A stretch of DNA of 64,000 nt from the NCBI RefSeq assembly GCF_029589435.1, contig NZ_JARRAG010000001.1:1850808-1914807 (forward strand), in the 5' to 3' direction. The DNA comes from Paludisphaera mucosa (GTDB taxonomy: Bacteria > Planctomycetota > Planctomycetia > Isosphaerales > Isosphaeraceae). This document shows, piece after piece, positions 9,653 through 19,336 of the stretch (positions are counted from its first letter, which is position 1; every line of letters begins with the position of its first letter). The position numbers and the translations under genes were made by a program. The notes beneath the pieces were generated by a model that did not search any database, was not told the origin of the DNA, and worked only from the letters and a program-made list of their open reading frames with translations.

Positions 9653-9939
9653 GCATGGAGGGTTTCGGGTCACACCAGAGTAGCCGCTCGGGGCGTCCCG
9701 TCAATCGGTGGCCTCTCGAGCGCACTCGAATCGGAATCGAGGCCTGGCCCGGCGCGGATCGTCGGCGAGATTCGATCCAACTCCTTTCTGGTCTTCGTGC
9801 GGGCGTCCCGAACGGGTTTTTGATCGGGTTTTGCCGTTTGTACCGGATTCTCAAGGCCGTTGCGGCCGATATCGAGAAGCGCGGTCCGCGAGCGGACGGC
9901 CGTGCTCCGGGTGGCTTCAGGTTTTGCGACGAGGGTGGA

Positions 9940-11559
9940 GTGAGGCGACCGACATTCGACCTCCGTTCGGCCGGCCTGCGAGGCCTGCTGCTCGCCGCTT
10001 GCTCGCTCTGGGCGGTAAGCGTCTGCGGCCAGGACTCGGGAAGTCCGTCGTCGGGGAAGCTGTTCGAAAGGCCCATGCTCGGCCCGATGCCCGGCTCGCC
10101 CGAGCCGGGCCTGCCGACGTCGCCGGGGGCGCTCGCGCCCAACCCGTTCTCGCTCGATCCCGGGATCATCGGCGGTCGACGGCGCGGCCTGGGGAGGGTC
10201 GATCGTCCGGGGGCCCGGGGGTTCTCGCGATCCAACGTCCAGGGGCCGGCGACGCTCCCCGAGCCGTTGCCGGGCGTTGAGCAACCGGAGGCGGGCGAAG
10301 GTCCCCCGGCCGGCGACGTGAGCGAACTGGTGGACGACGAGGGTCCCGCCGACGGCTTGACGCTCGATGCGGCCATCGAGCGGCTGAAGTCGTCGAACCT
10401 CGACGTCCTGGCGATCCGCTACGAGCTGCCCCAGGCCCAGGCCGAAATCCTCACCGCCGGCCTCCGCAACAATCCGCTGGTCTACGTCGACAGCCAGTTC
10501 ATCCCCTACGACTCTTACAGCTCCCGCCGCCCCGGCGGGCCCACACAGTACGACGTGAACATCACTTATCCTATAGACGTATCACACAAACGCAAGGCGC
10601 GGGTGGCGGTCGCCTGTGCGGCGAAGAAGGTCCTGGAGGCGCAGTTCCAGGACATCGCCCGTCGCCAGATCGGCAACGTCTATCGCGCCTTCGTCGACCT
10701 CCAGTCGGCGCGCATCGGCCTGCTCGCGCTGGAGTCGCTGGTCGGCCGCCAGGAGGTGATCCTGGACAAGGTGCGAAAGGGTGAGGGTCCCAAGAAGCCG
10801 ACCCTCCTGGAGTACGACCGGCTGGTCCTCGAACTGGCCAAGACCCGAGCCGGGCTGTCCGACGCCCGCGACGCCCTGGCCGACGCCCAGGAGGCCCTCG
10901 CCCTGCTGCTCGCGTGGCCCGAGGACGACGTCGCGAAGCTCCAGCCCCGCGGCCGGCTCCGCACGCCGCATCCGATGCCGCCGCCGCTCGAAGAGGCGAT
11001 CCGCGAAGCCAAGGCCGCCCGGCCCGACCTGGCCGCCGCCCGGCTGGGAATCCGCCGCGCCGACTCGGAAGTCCGCCTCGCCCGGGCCAATCGGGTCGAC
11101 GACGTCTACTTCTTCTACGACCCGTTCAGCTATCAAGACAATCGCCCGTTCCAGGCGCTCAATGCCCGATCGTGGGGGCTCGGCGTCACCTTTCCCGTGC
11201 CGATCTTCAACCGCAACCAGGGGAACATCGCCAAGGCGAGGGTCAACCTGACCCAGACCCAGGCCGAGGCCTCCGCCCTGGAACGACGCGTCGCCGCCGA
11301 GGTCCGTCAGGCCTACCGCGAGTTCGTCTCCGCACAACAGACGCTCGCCCTGGTGGAGCGCTCGGTCGTCGACCAGGCCCGCGACGCCCGCGAGCGCGCG
11401 ATCGCCGGATTCACGTCCGGCGAACTGGAGGTCGGCGACTACCTGGACCAGCTCGAAGACGACGCCGACTCCGCCCGCCTCTACCGCGACGCCGTGCTGC
11501 GGTACCGCCGCAGCATGCTCGACCTCAACACCGCCGTCGGGTCGAGGATCATGCCCTGA
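9940..11559 (+). CDS. TolC-family outer membrane efflux protein
   Basis: Outer-membrane channel protein of about 539 residues. I chose the GTG at 9940 because a GAGGG site lies 5 bases upstream and the following residues form a signal peptide (RGLLLAACSLWAVSVCGQ); the frame stays open to 9655 but that part does not look coding. A Pro/Gly-rich linker runs to about residue 130. Two outer-membrane-efflux repeats follow, with SNLDVLAIRYELPQAQAEI, NPLVYVDSQF, the turn FPVPIFNRNQGNIAKA and a C-terminal helix ending SMLDLNTAVGSRI. No inner-membrane pump or adaptor gene adjoins it, so it is an orphan channel subunit here. It is divergent from the cyclase-fold gene. Confidence 0.88.
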   Translation: MRRPTFDLRSAGLRGLLLAACSLWAVSVCGQDSGSPSSGKLFERPMLGPMPGSPEPGLPTSPGALAPNPFSLDPGIIGGRRRGLGRVDRPGARGFSRSNVQGPATLPEPLPGVEQPEAGEGPPAGDVSELVDDEGPADGLTLDAAIERLKSSNLDVLAIRYELPQAQAEILTAGLRNNPLVYVDSQFIPYDSYSSRRPGGPTQYDVNITYPIDVSHKRKARVAVACAAKKVLEAQFQDIARRQIGNVYRAFVDLQSARIGLLALESLVGRQEVILDKVRKGEGPKKPTLLEYDRLVLELAKTRAGLSDARDALADAQEALALLLAWPEDDVAKLQPRGRLRTPHPMPPPLEEAIREAKAARPDLAAARLGIRRADSEVRLARANRVDDVYFFYDPFSYQDNRPFQALNARSWGLGVTFPVPIFNRNQGNIAKARVNLTQTQAEASALERRVAAEVRQAYREFVSAQQTLALVERSVVDQARDARERAIAGFTSGELEVGDYLDQLEDDADSARLYRDAVLRYRRSMLDLNTAVGSRIMP

Positions 11560-11761
11560 TGGTCCCGATGAGCATCGCGACGCTCGGGGCGACCCTCGGT
11601 CGGACGAGCCGTGTCGTGTGGTGAGTTGAGCGCGACACGCCCGAGCGTTAGGCTGGATCGTATCGACCGGAACGGCATCGGCTCACATTTCTTCTCGCTC
11701 GTCGCGGCCGGAGGACGATCGATCGGGCCGCTCGCGGCCTCGATTCTGGGAGGAGCTTCGA

Positions 11762-12844
11762 ATGAAGAGAAGGACATTCCTCGGGGTTTCGGCGGCCGTG
11801 TCGTTGGGCGGGGCCGCCCCCGCACCCCTCCGGCTCGGGATGGTCGGGCTGGTGCATGGACACGCCGGCGGGTTCCTTTCCCGCTACCGCGATTCCCGAG
11901 AGGTCGAGCTGGTCGGCGTCGCCGAGCCCGATCAGGCCGTCGCGGCGCGCTACATCCAGGGGCTACGACTCGATCCGACGCGTGTTCATTCCTCCATAGA
12001 AGTGATGTTCGACCGCGCCAAGCCGGAGGCCGTCGTCGCCTTCACCGACACCGCGGACCACGTCGCGGTGGTGGCGGCCTGCGCCCGCCGCAAGATCCCG
12101 GTGATGATGGAGAAGCCCCTCGCGGTCGGCGTCGAGCAGGCCCGCGCCATCGAGAAGGCTGCGGCCGAATCCGGCATCCCCGTCCTGGTGAACTACGAGA
12201 CCACCTGGTACCCGTCCAACCATGCCGCGTACGCCCTGGCCAAGACCGCGAAGGCCCTGGGCGAGATCCGCAAGGTTGTGATCCACGACGGCCATCGAGG
12301 GCCCAAGGAGATCGGCGTCCAGCCCGAGTTCCTCGCCTGGCTGACCGACCCCGAGCGCAACGGCGCGGGGGCCTTGTTCGATTTCGGCTGCTACGGTGCG
12401 AACCTGATGACCTGGCTCATGGACGAAGCGCGCCCCGTCGCCGTGACCGCCGTGACCCAGCGTTTCAAGCCCGACGTCTATCCACACGTGGACGACGAGG
12501 CGACCATCGTCCTGGAGTACCCAGAGGCCCAGGCGATCGTCCAGGCGTCTTGGAACTGGCCCTTCGACCGTAAAGACATGGAGATCTACGGCCGGACGGG
12601 CCAGGTGCTGACGGTCGCCCAGAACCGCGTGAAAGTCCGCCTGGAAGGGAACGCGGAAGAAATCGGCCAGGCTTCCCCTCTGCCGCCGCCGCAGGATGAC
12701 TTCCTGCGCTACTTCGCCGCCGTCGTCCGCGGGGAGGTCAAGCCGTCGGGACCTTCCTCGCTGGGGAACAACCTGATCGTCGTGGAAATCCTCGACGCCG
12801 CCCGGCGTTCCGCCGCGACGGGCCGGACCATGAGACTAACATGA
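11762..12844 (+). CDS. Gfo/Idh/MocA-family oxidoreductase
   Basis: NAD(P)-dependent sugar or inositol-type dehydrogenase family member of 360 residues. A short Tat-like leader (KRRTFLGVSAAVSLGGAAPAP) suggests export, common for planctomycete members. The Rossmann start is LRLGMVGLVHGHAGGF, where the usual third Gly is His. The catalytic EKP motif appears as MMEKPLAV near residue 115. The C-terminal alpha/beta domain includes FDFGCYGANLMTWLM and WNWPFDRKDMEIYG. A GGGAGGAG site lies 6 bases before the ATG. The substrate cannot be read from the sequence; no obvious pathway neighbours. Confidence 0.88.
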   Translation: MKRRTFLGVSAAVSLGGAAPAPLRLGMVGLVHGHAGGFLSRYRDSREVELVGVAEPDQAVAARYIQGLRLDPTRVHSSIEVMFDRAKPEAVVAFTDTADHVAVVAACARRKIPVMMEKPLAVGVEQARAIEKAAAESGIPVLVNYETTWYPSNHAAYALAKTAKALGEIRKVVIHDGHRGPKEIGVQPEFLAWLTDPERNGAGALFDFGCYGANLMTWLMDEARPVAVTAVTQRFKPDVYPHVDDEATIVLEYPEAQAIVQASWNWPFDRKDMEIYGRTGQVLTVAQNRVKVRLEGNAEEIGQASPLPPPQDDFLRYFAAVVRGEVKPSGPSSLGNNLIVVEILDAARRSAATGRTMRLT

Positions 12845-12936
12845 AAGCTCTCGCGAACGGCCTCGCCGATCGCGATTGAAGCAACCTCGCGACCTCCCTG
12901 GCCACGGGGCTGTTCAACATGCGTCCCGAACAAGGC

Positions 12937-13194
12937 TCATCCGCAGGCGACGACGAGGCCATGGTCTTCGGGATTCGCAGCGTCTTCGGCGGTTTCCGGG
13001 AAGAGCGGCAGGAATTCCTTCTCGGCCGCGACACGGCCTCGCGGCACGGCGGAGGCGCGGCCTTCCAGGACGTCGAGTTTCCGTCGGAGCCGTGCGCTGA
13101 CGCCCGCATGCGCGGCCTGGCTTTGCAATGCGTGATAGAGCTTGGGACCGAATTCCGGCCCGTATCTCTTGACGTAGATTTCCAGACGTCTCAT
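12937..13194 (-). CDS. small hypothetical protein
   Basis: 85-residue protein of unknown function. GGAAAGGA lies 8 bases before the ATG, a good ribosome site. The N-terminal part is basic and helical (RRLEIYVKRYGPEFGPKLYHALQ) and the C-terminus is acidic (FPETAEDAANPEDHG). No family was recognised. The base composition suits a gene, but the frame is short and longer frames overlap it. It is convergent with the oxidoreductase gene. Confidence 0.5.
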   Translation of the reverse strand: MRRLEIYVKRYGPEFGPKLYHALQSQAAHAGVSARLRRKLDVLEGRASAVPRGRVAAEKEFLPLFPETAEDAANPEDHGLVVACG

Positions 13195-14460
13195 GGGGTC
13201 GATCCTTTCCGAAAACCGGCCTCTTCGGCCGTCGATCTCGACCGGTCGTATCCTTATCTAAATACGTCCTGCGGCTGGAGTTGGTTCGCATTTTGGAACG
13301 CGTTCCAGGACACTGATCGGGGACATTCGCCCCTTCTCCCGGACATAGTCGAGATGGCTCGGCCGAGTCTCGCGGTCTCGACTGGGACTTAAATTCGCCG
13401 TAACGAAAGCGATCCTCGATCGCCCCCAGGAGACGGACATAACCCTCTCTTAAGTCGTCGGCCTCGACCCTGACGGGGAATGCTCGCTTTTGTCGGTCTG
13501 GCCATCTTCCGATGGAGGGCTTTGGTCCGTTCCCGGGCCATCCGTCTCGCATCACGCTGACCGTCGTGGCGTCGGACGCATCCCTGTTCTGGGCGGGAAA
13601 CCGAGCCCCGGCGATCGCGAGGACCGCCGTAATCGCTGGATCCTCGCGTCGTTCGGGCGATCGGCGTTCTCCCGATATTCTTCCCGGCCTGCACCGAACG
13701 GCGGGACTTCGGGACCATCGACGGCGACGCAGCCTGCTGGATCGGCGTCGCCCTCTTCAACCGGGGCTGTGAATTGCGGCCATGGCCCGTCTTCGTGGTC
13801 GGACGTCTATTCAGCCCGGCCATACGCTGGTGACGACGGGGAATTACTCCGTGATCCGCAACCGAGTTATCTCGGTCTTCTGGTCAGCTCGTTGGGATTG
13901 AGCTCGCCTTCCGGTCCGTCGTGGATTGCTGCACGCGGACCTCACGATCTCCCCGTTGATCGCACATATCCGCTCGGAGGATGCCTTGTTGAGCGGCTAA
14001 TCCGGACCCGAACACAAAAGTCATCGTTCCCATAAATGGCGGCCGATCCACAGGCGCTACTGAACCGAAGGCGGTCCGGCGGCGAGTTCGACATGGCCGA
14101 TCCAGGGTACCGGCCTTTGCCGACCATGCCCTGATGCTTGACGACTCGACATCGACTAGAATCGAGCCCCTGGGATGATCGACCAGGACTTCCGATGGAA
14201 GCGCTCCCACGTCGGGCCATCAGCCGCAACGTCTTTCTCTACGAAGCTCGCGTCATGACTTACCTTGGTGCGCGATGAGAACGGCGTCGTCGACCTCCTG
14301 ACTTGATCGTTGTCCTGGATCGAAACCGGTCGACCCTGGGAAACCGTCGTCAGCCAGGGGATGATCTTGAGGGTGGGAGCGCGCCGGTCGGCAACCGTCC
14401 GATCGGCGAGGCTAAGGAGGTTCGACTCAGGCTTCGATCCTCGGTCCCGTCGGGGCCAAG
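13195..14460. other. 1.27-kb gene-poor region, possibly decayed
   Basis: No reading frame in this stretch has a plausible start, ribosome site and protein-like composition together. Several short frames have protein-like pieces that switch frame or hit stops, for example minus-strand residues PVRVEADDLREGYVRLLGAIEDR near 13400-13470 and plus-strand MIDQDFRWKRSHV near 14176. Third-position GC looks lower than in neighbouring genes. This would fit a decayed gene or mobile element, but no transposase motif or terminal repeat was identified. Its right end must carry the expression signals of the kinase fusion gene. Confidence 0.45.
13294..13307. promoter_or_regulatory. 14-bp palindrome, possible operator
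   Basis: TGGAACGCGTTCCA is a perfect palindrome about 100 bases upstream of the small minus-strand gene that starts at 13194. It resembles a dimeric repressor site in size, but there is no cognate regulator nearby. Confidence 0.25.
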
Positions 14461-17400
14461 TTGGTGGGAAAGGACGGCCGGCTCTTGGCATCGGAAAGCA
14501 TTCCGGACGACGACCAGAGCAAGCGTCTGGACGCCGCGCTGGCCGAATACCTCGAAGCTCTCGCCGCCGGCCGCCCCTTTGATCGCGAGGGCTGGCTCGC
14601 GGCCCATCCCGACCTTGCCTCGACGCTCGCCTTGTACCTGAGGAACGTCCAGCAGGCGGGCCCGCTGGCGCCCTCGCTCTACGTGGAACCCGTGTCGGAC
14701 TCGCCGCCGGATCATAGCGGCCTGCCGACGATCCGCGACCCCGAGGGCGACGCGGGGCCGACGGACGCGAATTCCGTAGATCCCGTCCTTCCCACGATCG
14801 CCCATCCAATGGTCGAACCACCCCCGGCCAGGCCTGACGCGGCCGCGAACGGGGTGACCTTCGGCCGATACCGATCGATCCGGATCCTCGGGAGCGGCGG
14901 CTGCGGGGAGGTCCACCTGGCGAGCGACTCCGAGCTCGATCGGCTCGTCGCGGTCAAAATCCCGCGTCGCGGGCGGGTCTCCTCGACCGAGGACTACGAA
15001 CGGTTCATGGCCGAGGCCCGGACCCTTGCGAAGCTCGACCATCCCAACATCGTGCCCGTGCACGACGTCGGCCGGATGGAAGATGGTCGCTGCTACATCG
15101 TCTCGCGCTACGTCGAGGGGAACGACCTCGCGGTCCGCCTGGAGACGGGGCGGCTGTCGATCGTCGAGTCGGCGCGGCTGATCGCGGCCATCTGCGACGC
15201 CGCACACCACGCCCACATCAACGACCTGGTCCATCGGGACATCAAGCCTTCGAACATCCTCCTCGATCGCACAGGCCGGCCGTTCCTGGCCGACTTCGGC
15301 CTGGCCCTGAGCGACGACGACTTCGGCCGGGGCGTCGGCTGGGCCGGTACGCCTGCGTACATGAGCCCCGAGCAGGCGCGAGGCGAAGGCCACCGCGTCG
15401 ACGGCCGGTCCGACGTCTTCAGCCTGGGGGTGGTGTTCTACCAGCTCCTCGTCGGCCGCCTGCCGTTCCGAGGCGCGACCTATGAGCTGGTCATGGACGC
15501 GATCGCCACGACCGAACCGCGTCCGCCGCGACAGGTCGACGACGCCATCCCGAAGGAACTCGAGCGGGTCTGCCTCAAGGCCATGTCCAAGCGGGCCTCG
15601 GAGCGATATACGACCGCCCGCGACATGGCCGAAGACATCCGCTATTACCTGTTGGGCGAGGGCCGCAGCGAGCGATCGACCATCAGTCCGGCGGGGCCGC
15701 CGATCGAGGCGGTCCGCCCTCACGAGATCCGGTCGGGGCGCGTCGAGCGAGGACGCGTCGATTCGCGACGGATCACGCCGTTCGCCCCCAAAGGGTTGCG
15801 CTCCTTCGACGAACACGACGCCGAGTTCTTCGTCGAGTTGCTCCCCGGCCCCAAGGACCGCGACGGCCTCCCCGAGAGCCTGCGATTCTGGCTGAACCGG
15901 ATCGAGGCGACCGACGCCGACCGGACGTTCCGCGTCGGCATGATCTACGGCTCCTCGGGCTGCGGCAAATCCTCGTTCGTCAAGGCCGGCCTCTTGCCGC
16001 GGCTGGGCGGCCACGTCCAGCCGATCTACATCGAGGCCGCCCTCGGGAACACCGAATCGCGGTTGCTCCGGGCGATCCGGAAGGCCTGCCCCGCGCTCGA
16101 AACGCAGCAGGGGCTCGTCGAAGCCATGGCGAGCCTTCGACGCGACCGGCCGCTCGGTCCGGGACGGAAGCTGCTCATCGTCCTGGACCAATTCGAGCAG
16201 TGGCTGCTCACGTATCGGGGCGACGAATCGTCGGAACTGTATTCCTCGCTCCGCCAGTGCGACGGCGAGACCATCCAGGCCGTCCTCCTGGTTCGAGCCG
16301 ATTTCTGGGTCACGGCCTCGCGCTTCATGAGGCAGCTCGACCTGGAGCTCATGTCGGACCGCAACATGGCGGCGATCGACCTCTTCGACCGGAGTCACGC
16401 GAAACGAGTCCTCGAGGCGTTCGGCCGCGGCTACGGCGCCCTCCCCGAACGGGCCGAGGAGCTCTCCAGGGATCACGCGCACTTCCTCGACGAGGCGATC
16501 GACGAGCTGGCGCGCGACGACAAGATCATCCCCGTCCGCCTGGCGATCTTCGCCGAGATGATCAAGTCGAAGCCCTGGACGCACGCCACGCTCAGGCAGG
16601 TCGGCGGGGCGGACGGCCTGGGCGCGACGTTCCTCGAGGAGGTCTTCTTCTCGACGCACGCCGACCCGCGGCACGCCCTGCATCGCGAGGCGGCCCAGTC
16701 GGTGCTCAAGGCCCTCCTCCCCACCAACCTCGCCGACATCAAGGGAGCCCTCCGGTCGGAGTCGGAACTTCGCGCGGCGTCGGGCTATGAGACCCAGCCT
16801 CGGGCCTTTGAAGAGCTCATCCAGATCCTCGCGGTCGAACTCCGGCTGATCTCGACGACCGACCCCGAGGGGACCTCGTCGACCGACGCGCCGACGTCGA
16901 CCGACGCGTCGACCGAGAAGCCGCAGGAGCCGGCCTACCAGCTGACCCACGATTACCTGAGCAAGTCGATCCGAGAATGGATGGACCGGAAGAGCCGGGC
17001 GACCTGGAAGGGGCGTTCCGCGTTGCTCTTGGCCGACCGGGCCTCCCTCTGGGACCGTCGCCGCGGGCGTCGTCAGCTGCCGTCCTTGCCGGAATACTTC
17101 TACCTGAAGGCCGGCACCCGTTCCCGGGATCGCTCCGCGCCCGAGGCCGCCTATCTCCTGGCCGCCGGCCGCCATCACGCCGTGAGGCTCGCCATGGCGG
17201 CGGCCGTGCTGGTCGCGATGGCAACGGCGGCCTGGGACGTCCACGGGCGGATCCAGGCCCGTGGCCATCTCAACCTGTTGCTGAAGTCTTCGGCCCCCGA
17301 ATCCCTCGCGGTCATCGACGAAATGGCGCCGCTCCGCCGCTGGATCGAACCGATGCTGCGCGAGGAGTCCCATCGCCTCAGCTCGCGAGGGCAAATCCCG

Positions 17401-19191
17401 CCGATCGGCCTGAGCCTCGCCCTCCTCCCCGACGACCCCCGGCAGGCGGACGTGCTCCGCGGCCGCTTGCTCCAGGCGGGCCCGGACGAGTTGCGGGTCA
17501 TTCGCTCGGCGCTGGCCCAGGATCGCGAGAAGCTGGGCGCGGCCGACTGGGCTCGGCTCTGCGAGGAGCTCTGGAAAGACCTTACAGGCCCCACCCTCTC
17601 CCGCGAGGGGCGATTGCGCGCCGCCTGCGGACTCGCCGAATTCGCCCCCGACGACCCTCGCTGGGATCGCGTCGCCCTCGAGGTGGTCGAGTGCCTGGTG
17701 ACCCGGAACCCGAGCCTCGCGAGCGGCTGGATCGAGCTGCTCGGCCCCGTCGCTCGGGTGTTGGGCCCCAAACTCAAGGAAGGCTACCAGGGGACCCGAT
17801 GGACGGAGGACCGCCGCGAGGTGGCCGCCTTGGCCCTGGCTCAATATCTGACAGAGGACGTCCCGACCCTGGTGGACCTGACCGTGGAGGCGTCGCCGAC
17901 GGAGGTCTTCGCGTTCATCCGGGCGCTTCGCGGGCGTCCCGACGTCGCCGGCCGCCTGGATGCCGCGTTTCAGACTCGAATGCAGGCCGAGAAGTCGACT
18001 GAGGCGCGTCCCGATCCCGTCGCGCGCCAAGGGGCGGCGATCGCGACCGCATTGCTCGGCCTCGGGCGGCCCGACGTGGCCCTGTCCGCCCTGAAAGTCG
18101 GGGCCGATCCGACCATGCGCAGCTACCTCATCATCGGATTGAGCCGCTCCAGGATCTCGCCCGGCGCCTTGATCGAACTCCTGCGTCGTCGAGACCTCGA
18201 CCCATCCGTCCTCCAGGGCCTTATCCTGGCCCTGGCCAGGTACGACCTGGAGGATTATCGGGCCGAGGAGCCCGAGAAGATGGAGCAGTTGCTCGCATCG
18301 ATCTTTCGCGAGCATCCCGACCCCGGCGTTCATTCGGCGTCGGGCTGGCTCCTGGCCCGTTTCAAGCCCGACGCGGCCCCTGGGCCGCCGGACGCCGGCC
18401 CTGTGGCCGGCCGCGACTGGTACGTCGATGGATCGGGCCTGACCTACGCGGTCTTCCGAGGGCCCATCGATTTCAGCTTCGACCCGAAGCTCCTGATGAT
18501 TCGAGAGAAGACGGCCCCCCGCGTGAAGCCGGACCGCCCTTTCGCCCTCGCGACGACGGAAGTGACGCGGAGGCAATACCGGAAGGTCATGGGCCAGGGT
18601 CCCGAAGCCTGGCGTGAGGACGGCTCGGGAGACCTGCCGGCCAACTTCCTCACCTACTTCGAAGCCGCGAAATTCTGCAGGAAGCTCAGCGAGCTCGAGA
18701 ACGTCAAGGAAGAGGAGATGTGTTACCCTCCCGTCGATCAGATCGGCGAGGGCATGCAGCTCCCGGCCGACATGCTGAAGCGAACCGGCTACCGCCTGCC
18801 CACGGAGGCGGAATCGATGGCCGGATGCTTCGGACGTTCTCGAACCTACTACTACTTCGGGTGCGACCCGGAGCTGACCTCGTTGTTCGCCCGGCACCTC
18901 TCGAACGGAGACGGACGTCCCGGTCCCGTCGCGCGGCTCATCCCCAATGACTTGGGCCTCTTCGACACCCTCGGCAACGTCTACGAATGGTGCGAGGCCT
19001 GCCCCGCCGAGGCCGCCATGGCGGCCGACCAGGCGGGCGGCCCCCTCAACGGCGAGCAGACGTGGATCCTTCGCGGCGGGGGTTTTCAGACTGATCGAGC
19101 GCTCCTCAGCAGTATTTCCTATCGCAATCGAAATATCCCGAACAAGATCGATCCGACGATCGGTTTCCGGGTGGCGAGGACTTGCCGATGA
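14461..19191 (+). CDS. Ser/Thr kinase - nSTAND NTPase - TM - FGE-fold fusion protein
   Basis: Giant signalling protein of about 1576 residues. Kinase at about 134-395: glycine loop GSGGCGEV, VAVK Lys, HRDIKPSN near 258, ADFG and MSPEQA. STAND-type NTPase: Walker A GSSGCGKSS near 497, Walker B LLIVLDQFEQ with Asp near 576, and the family's closing LTHDYLSKSIREW near 825. One TM helix (about 908-926) is followed by a helical, HEAT-like region and then a C-terminal FGE/SUMF1 fold from about 1318, ending GFRVARTCR. That fold lacks the Cys pair of true formylglycine enzymes, so it is more likely a binding module, probably outside the membrane. The start is uncertain: TTG 14461, GTG 14464 and TTG 14485 are all possible; the last has AAGGA upstream. 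Kinase substrate and trigger are unknown. Confidence 0.88.
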   Translation: MVGKDGRLLASESIPDDDQSKRLDAALAEYLEALAAGRPFDREGWLAAHPDLASTLALYLRNVQQAGPLAPSLYVEPVSDSPPDHSGLPTIRDPEGDAGPTDANSVDPVLPTIAHPMVEPPPARPDAAANGVTFGRYRSIRILGSGGCGEVHLASDSELDRLVAVKIPRRGRVSSTEDYERFMAEARTLAKLDHPNIVPVHDVGRMEDGRCYIVSRYVEGNDLAVRLETGRLSIVESARLIAAICDAAHHAHINDLVHRDIKPSNILLDRTGRPFLADFGLALSDDDFGRGVGWAGTPAYMSPEQARGEGHRVDGRSDVFSLGVVFYQLLVGRLPFRGATYELVMDAIATTEPRPPRQVDDAIPKELERVCLKAMSKRASERYTTARDMAEDIRYYLLGEGRSERSTISPAGPPIEAVRPHEIRSGRVERGRVDSRRITPFAPKGLRSFDEHDAEFFVELLPGPKDRDGLPESLRFWLNRIEATDADRTFRVGMIYGSSGCGKSSFVKAGLLPRLGGHVQPIYIEAALGNTESRLLRAIRKACPALETQQGLVEAMASLRRDRPLGPGRKLLIVLDQFEQWLLTYRGDESSELYSSLRQCDGETIQAVLLVRADFWVTASRFMRQLDLELMSDRNMAAIDLFDRSHAKRVLEAFGRGYGALPERAEELSRDHAHFLDEAIDELARDDKIIPVRLAIFAEMIKSKPWTHATLRQVGGADGLGATFLEEVFFSTHADPRHALHREAAQSVLKALLPTNLADIKGALRSESELRAASGYETQPRAFEELIQILAVELRLISTTDPEGTSSTDAPTSTDASTEKPQEPAYQLTHDYLSKSIREWMDRKSRATWKGRSALLLADRASLWDRRRGRRQLPSLPEYFYLKAGTRSRDRSAPEAAYLLAAGRHHAVRLAMAAAVLVAMATAAWDVHGRIQARGHLNLLLKSSAPESLAVIDEMAPLRRWIEPMLREESHRLSSRGQIPPIGLSLALLPDDPRQADVLRGRLLQAGPDELRVIRSALAQDREKLGAADWARLCEELWKDLTGPTLSREGRLRAACGLAEFAPDDPRWDRVALEVVECLVTRNPSLASGWIELLGPVARVLGPKLKEGYQGTRWTEDRREVAALALAQYLTEDVPTLVDLTVEASPTEVFAFIRALRGRPDVAGRLDAAFQTRMQAEKSTEARPDPVARQGAAIATALLGLGRPDVALSALKVGADPTMRSYLIIGLSRSRISPGALIELLRRRDLDPSVLQGLILALARYDLEDYRAEEPEKMEQLLASIFREHPDPGVHSASGWLLARFKPDAAPGPPDAGPVAGRDWYVDGSGLTYAVFRGPIDFSFDPKLLMIREKTAPRVKPDRPFALATTEVTRRQYRKVMGQGPEAWREDGSGDLPANFLTYFEAAKFCRKLSELENVKEEEMCYPPVDQIGEGMQLPADMLKRTGYRLPTEAESMAGCFGRSRTYYYFGCDPELTSLFARHLSNGDGRPGPVARLIPNDLGLFDTLGNVYEWCEACPAEAAMAADQAGGPLNGEQTWILRGGGFQTDRALLSSISYRNRNIPNKIDPTIGFRVARTCR

Positions 19192-19231
19192 TGAAAAGTC
19201 GTCGTTAAAGTATCCAAAGTTGTCAGACGTC

Positions 19232-19283
19232 TCGCGGTCCCAGGCGAGGCCCTTCTCTCAGCGCGTTTTTTGCGGGCCGCGAG
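19232..19283 (+). promoter_or_regulatory. structured leader or attenuator-like inverted repeat
   Basis: CTCGCGGTCCC (19232-19242) can pair with GGGCCGCGAG (19274-19283) with one bulged T. The long loop contains a TTTTTT run. It sits between the kinase fusion stop and the 73-residue gene start at 19337, so it could end the upstream transcript or shape the leader of the small gene. Confidence 0.3.
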
Positions 19284-19336
19284 GCCGATCCGTGTACGGC
19301 AGGGTCGTTCTCACCCGTATCCGAGGATGGACTTCC

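Noticed and set aside
13490-14035. 181-codon plus-strand frame in the gene-poor tract
   Set aside because: No ribosome site, Ser/Pro/Arg-rich translation and no family features; other frames in the same stretch are equally plausible, so none was called.
14350-18897. 1515-codon open frame antisense to the kinase fusion gene
   Set aside because: High GC at third positions leaves the opposite strand open. The translation is low in motif content, while the plus-strand frame has a full set of kinase, NTPase and FGE motifs.
18412-19191. FGE-fold C-terminus as a diversity-generating-retroelement target
   Set aside because: FGE/C-lectin folds are common targets, but no reverse transcriptase, template repeat or A-rich variable repeat is visible in the window.
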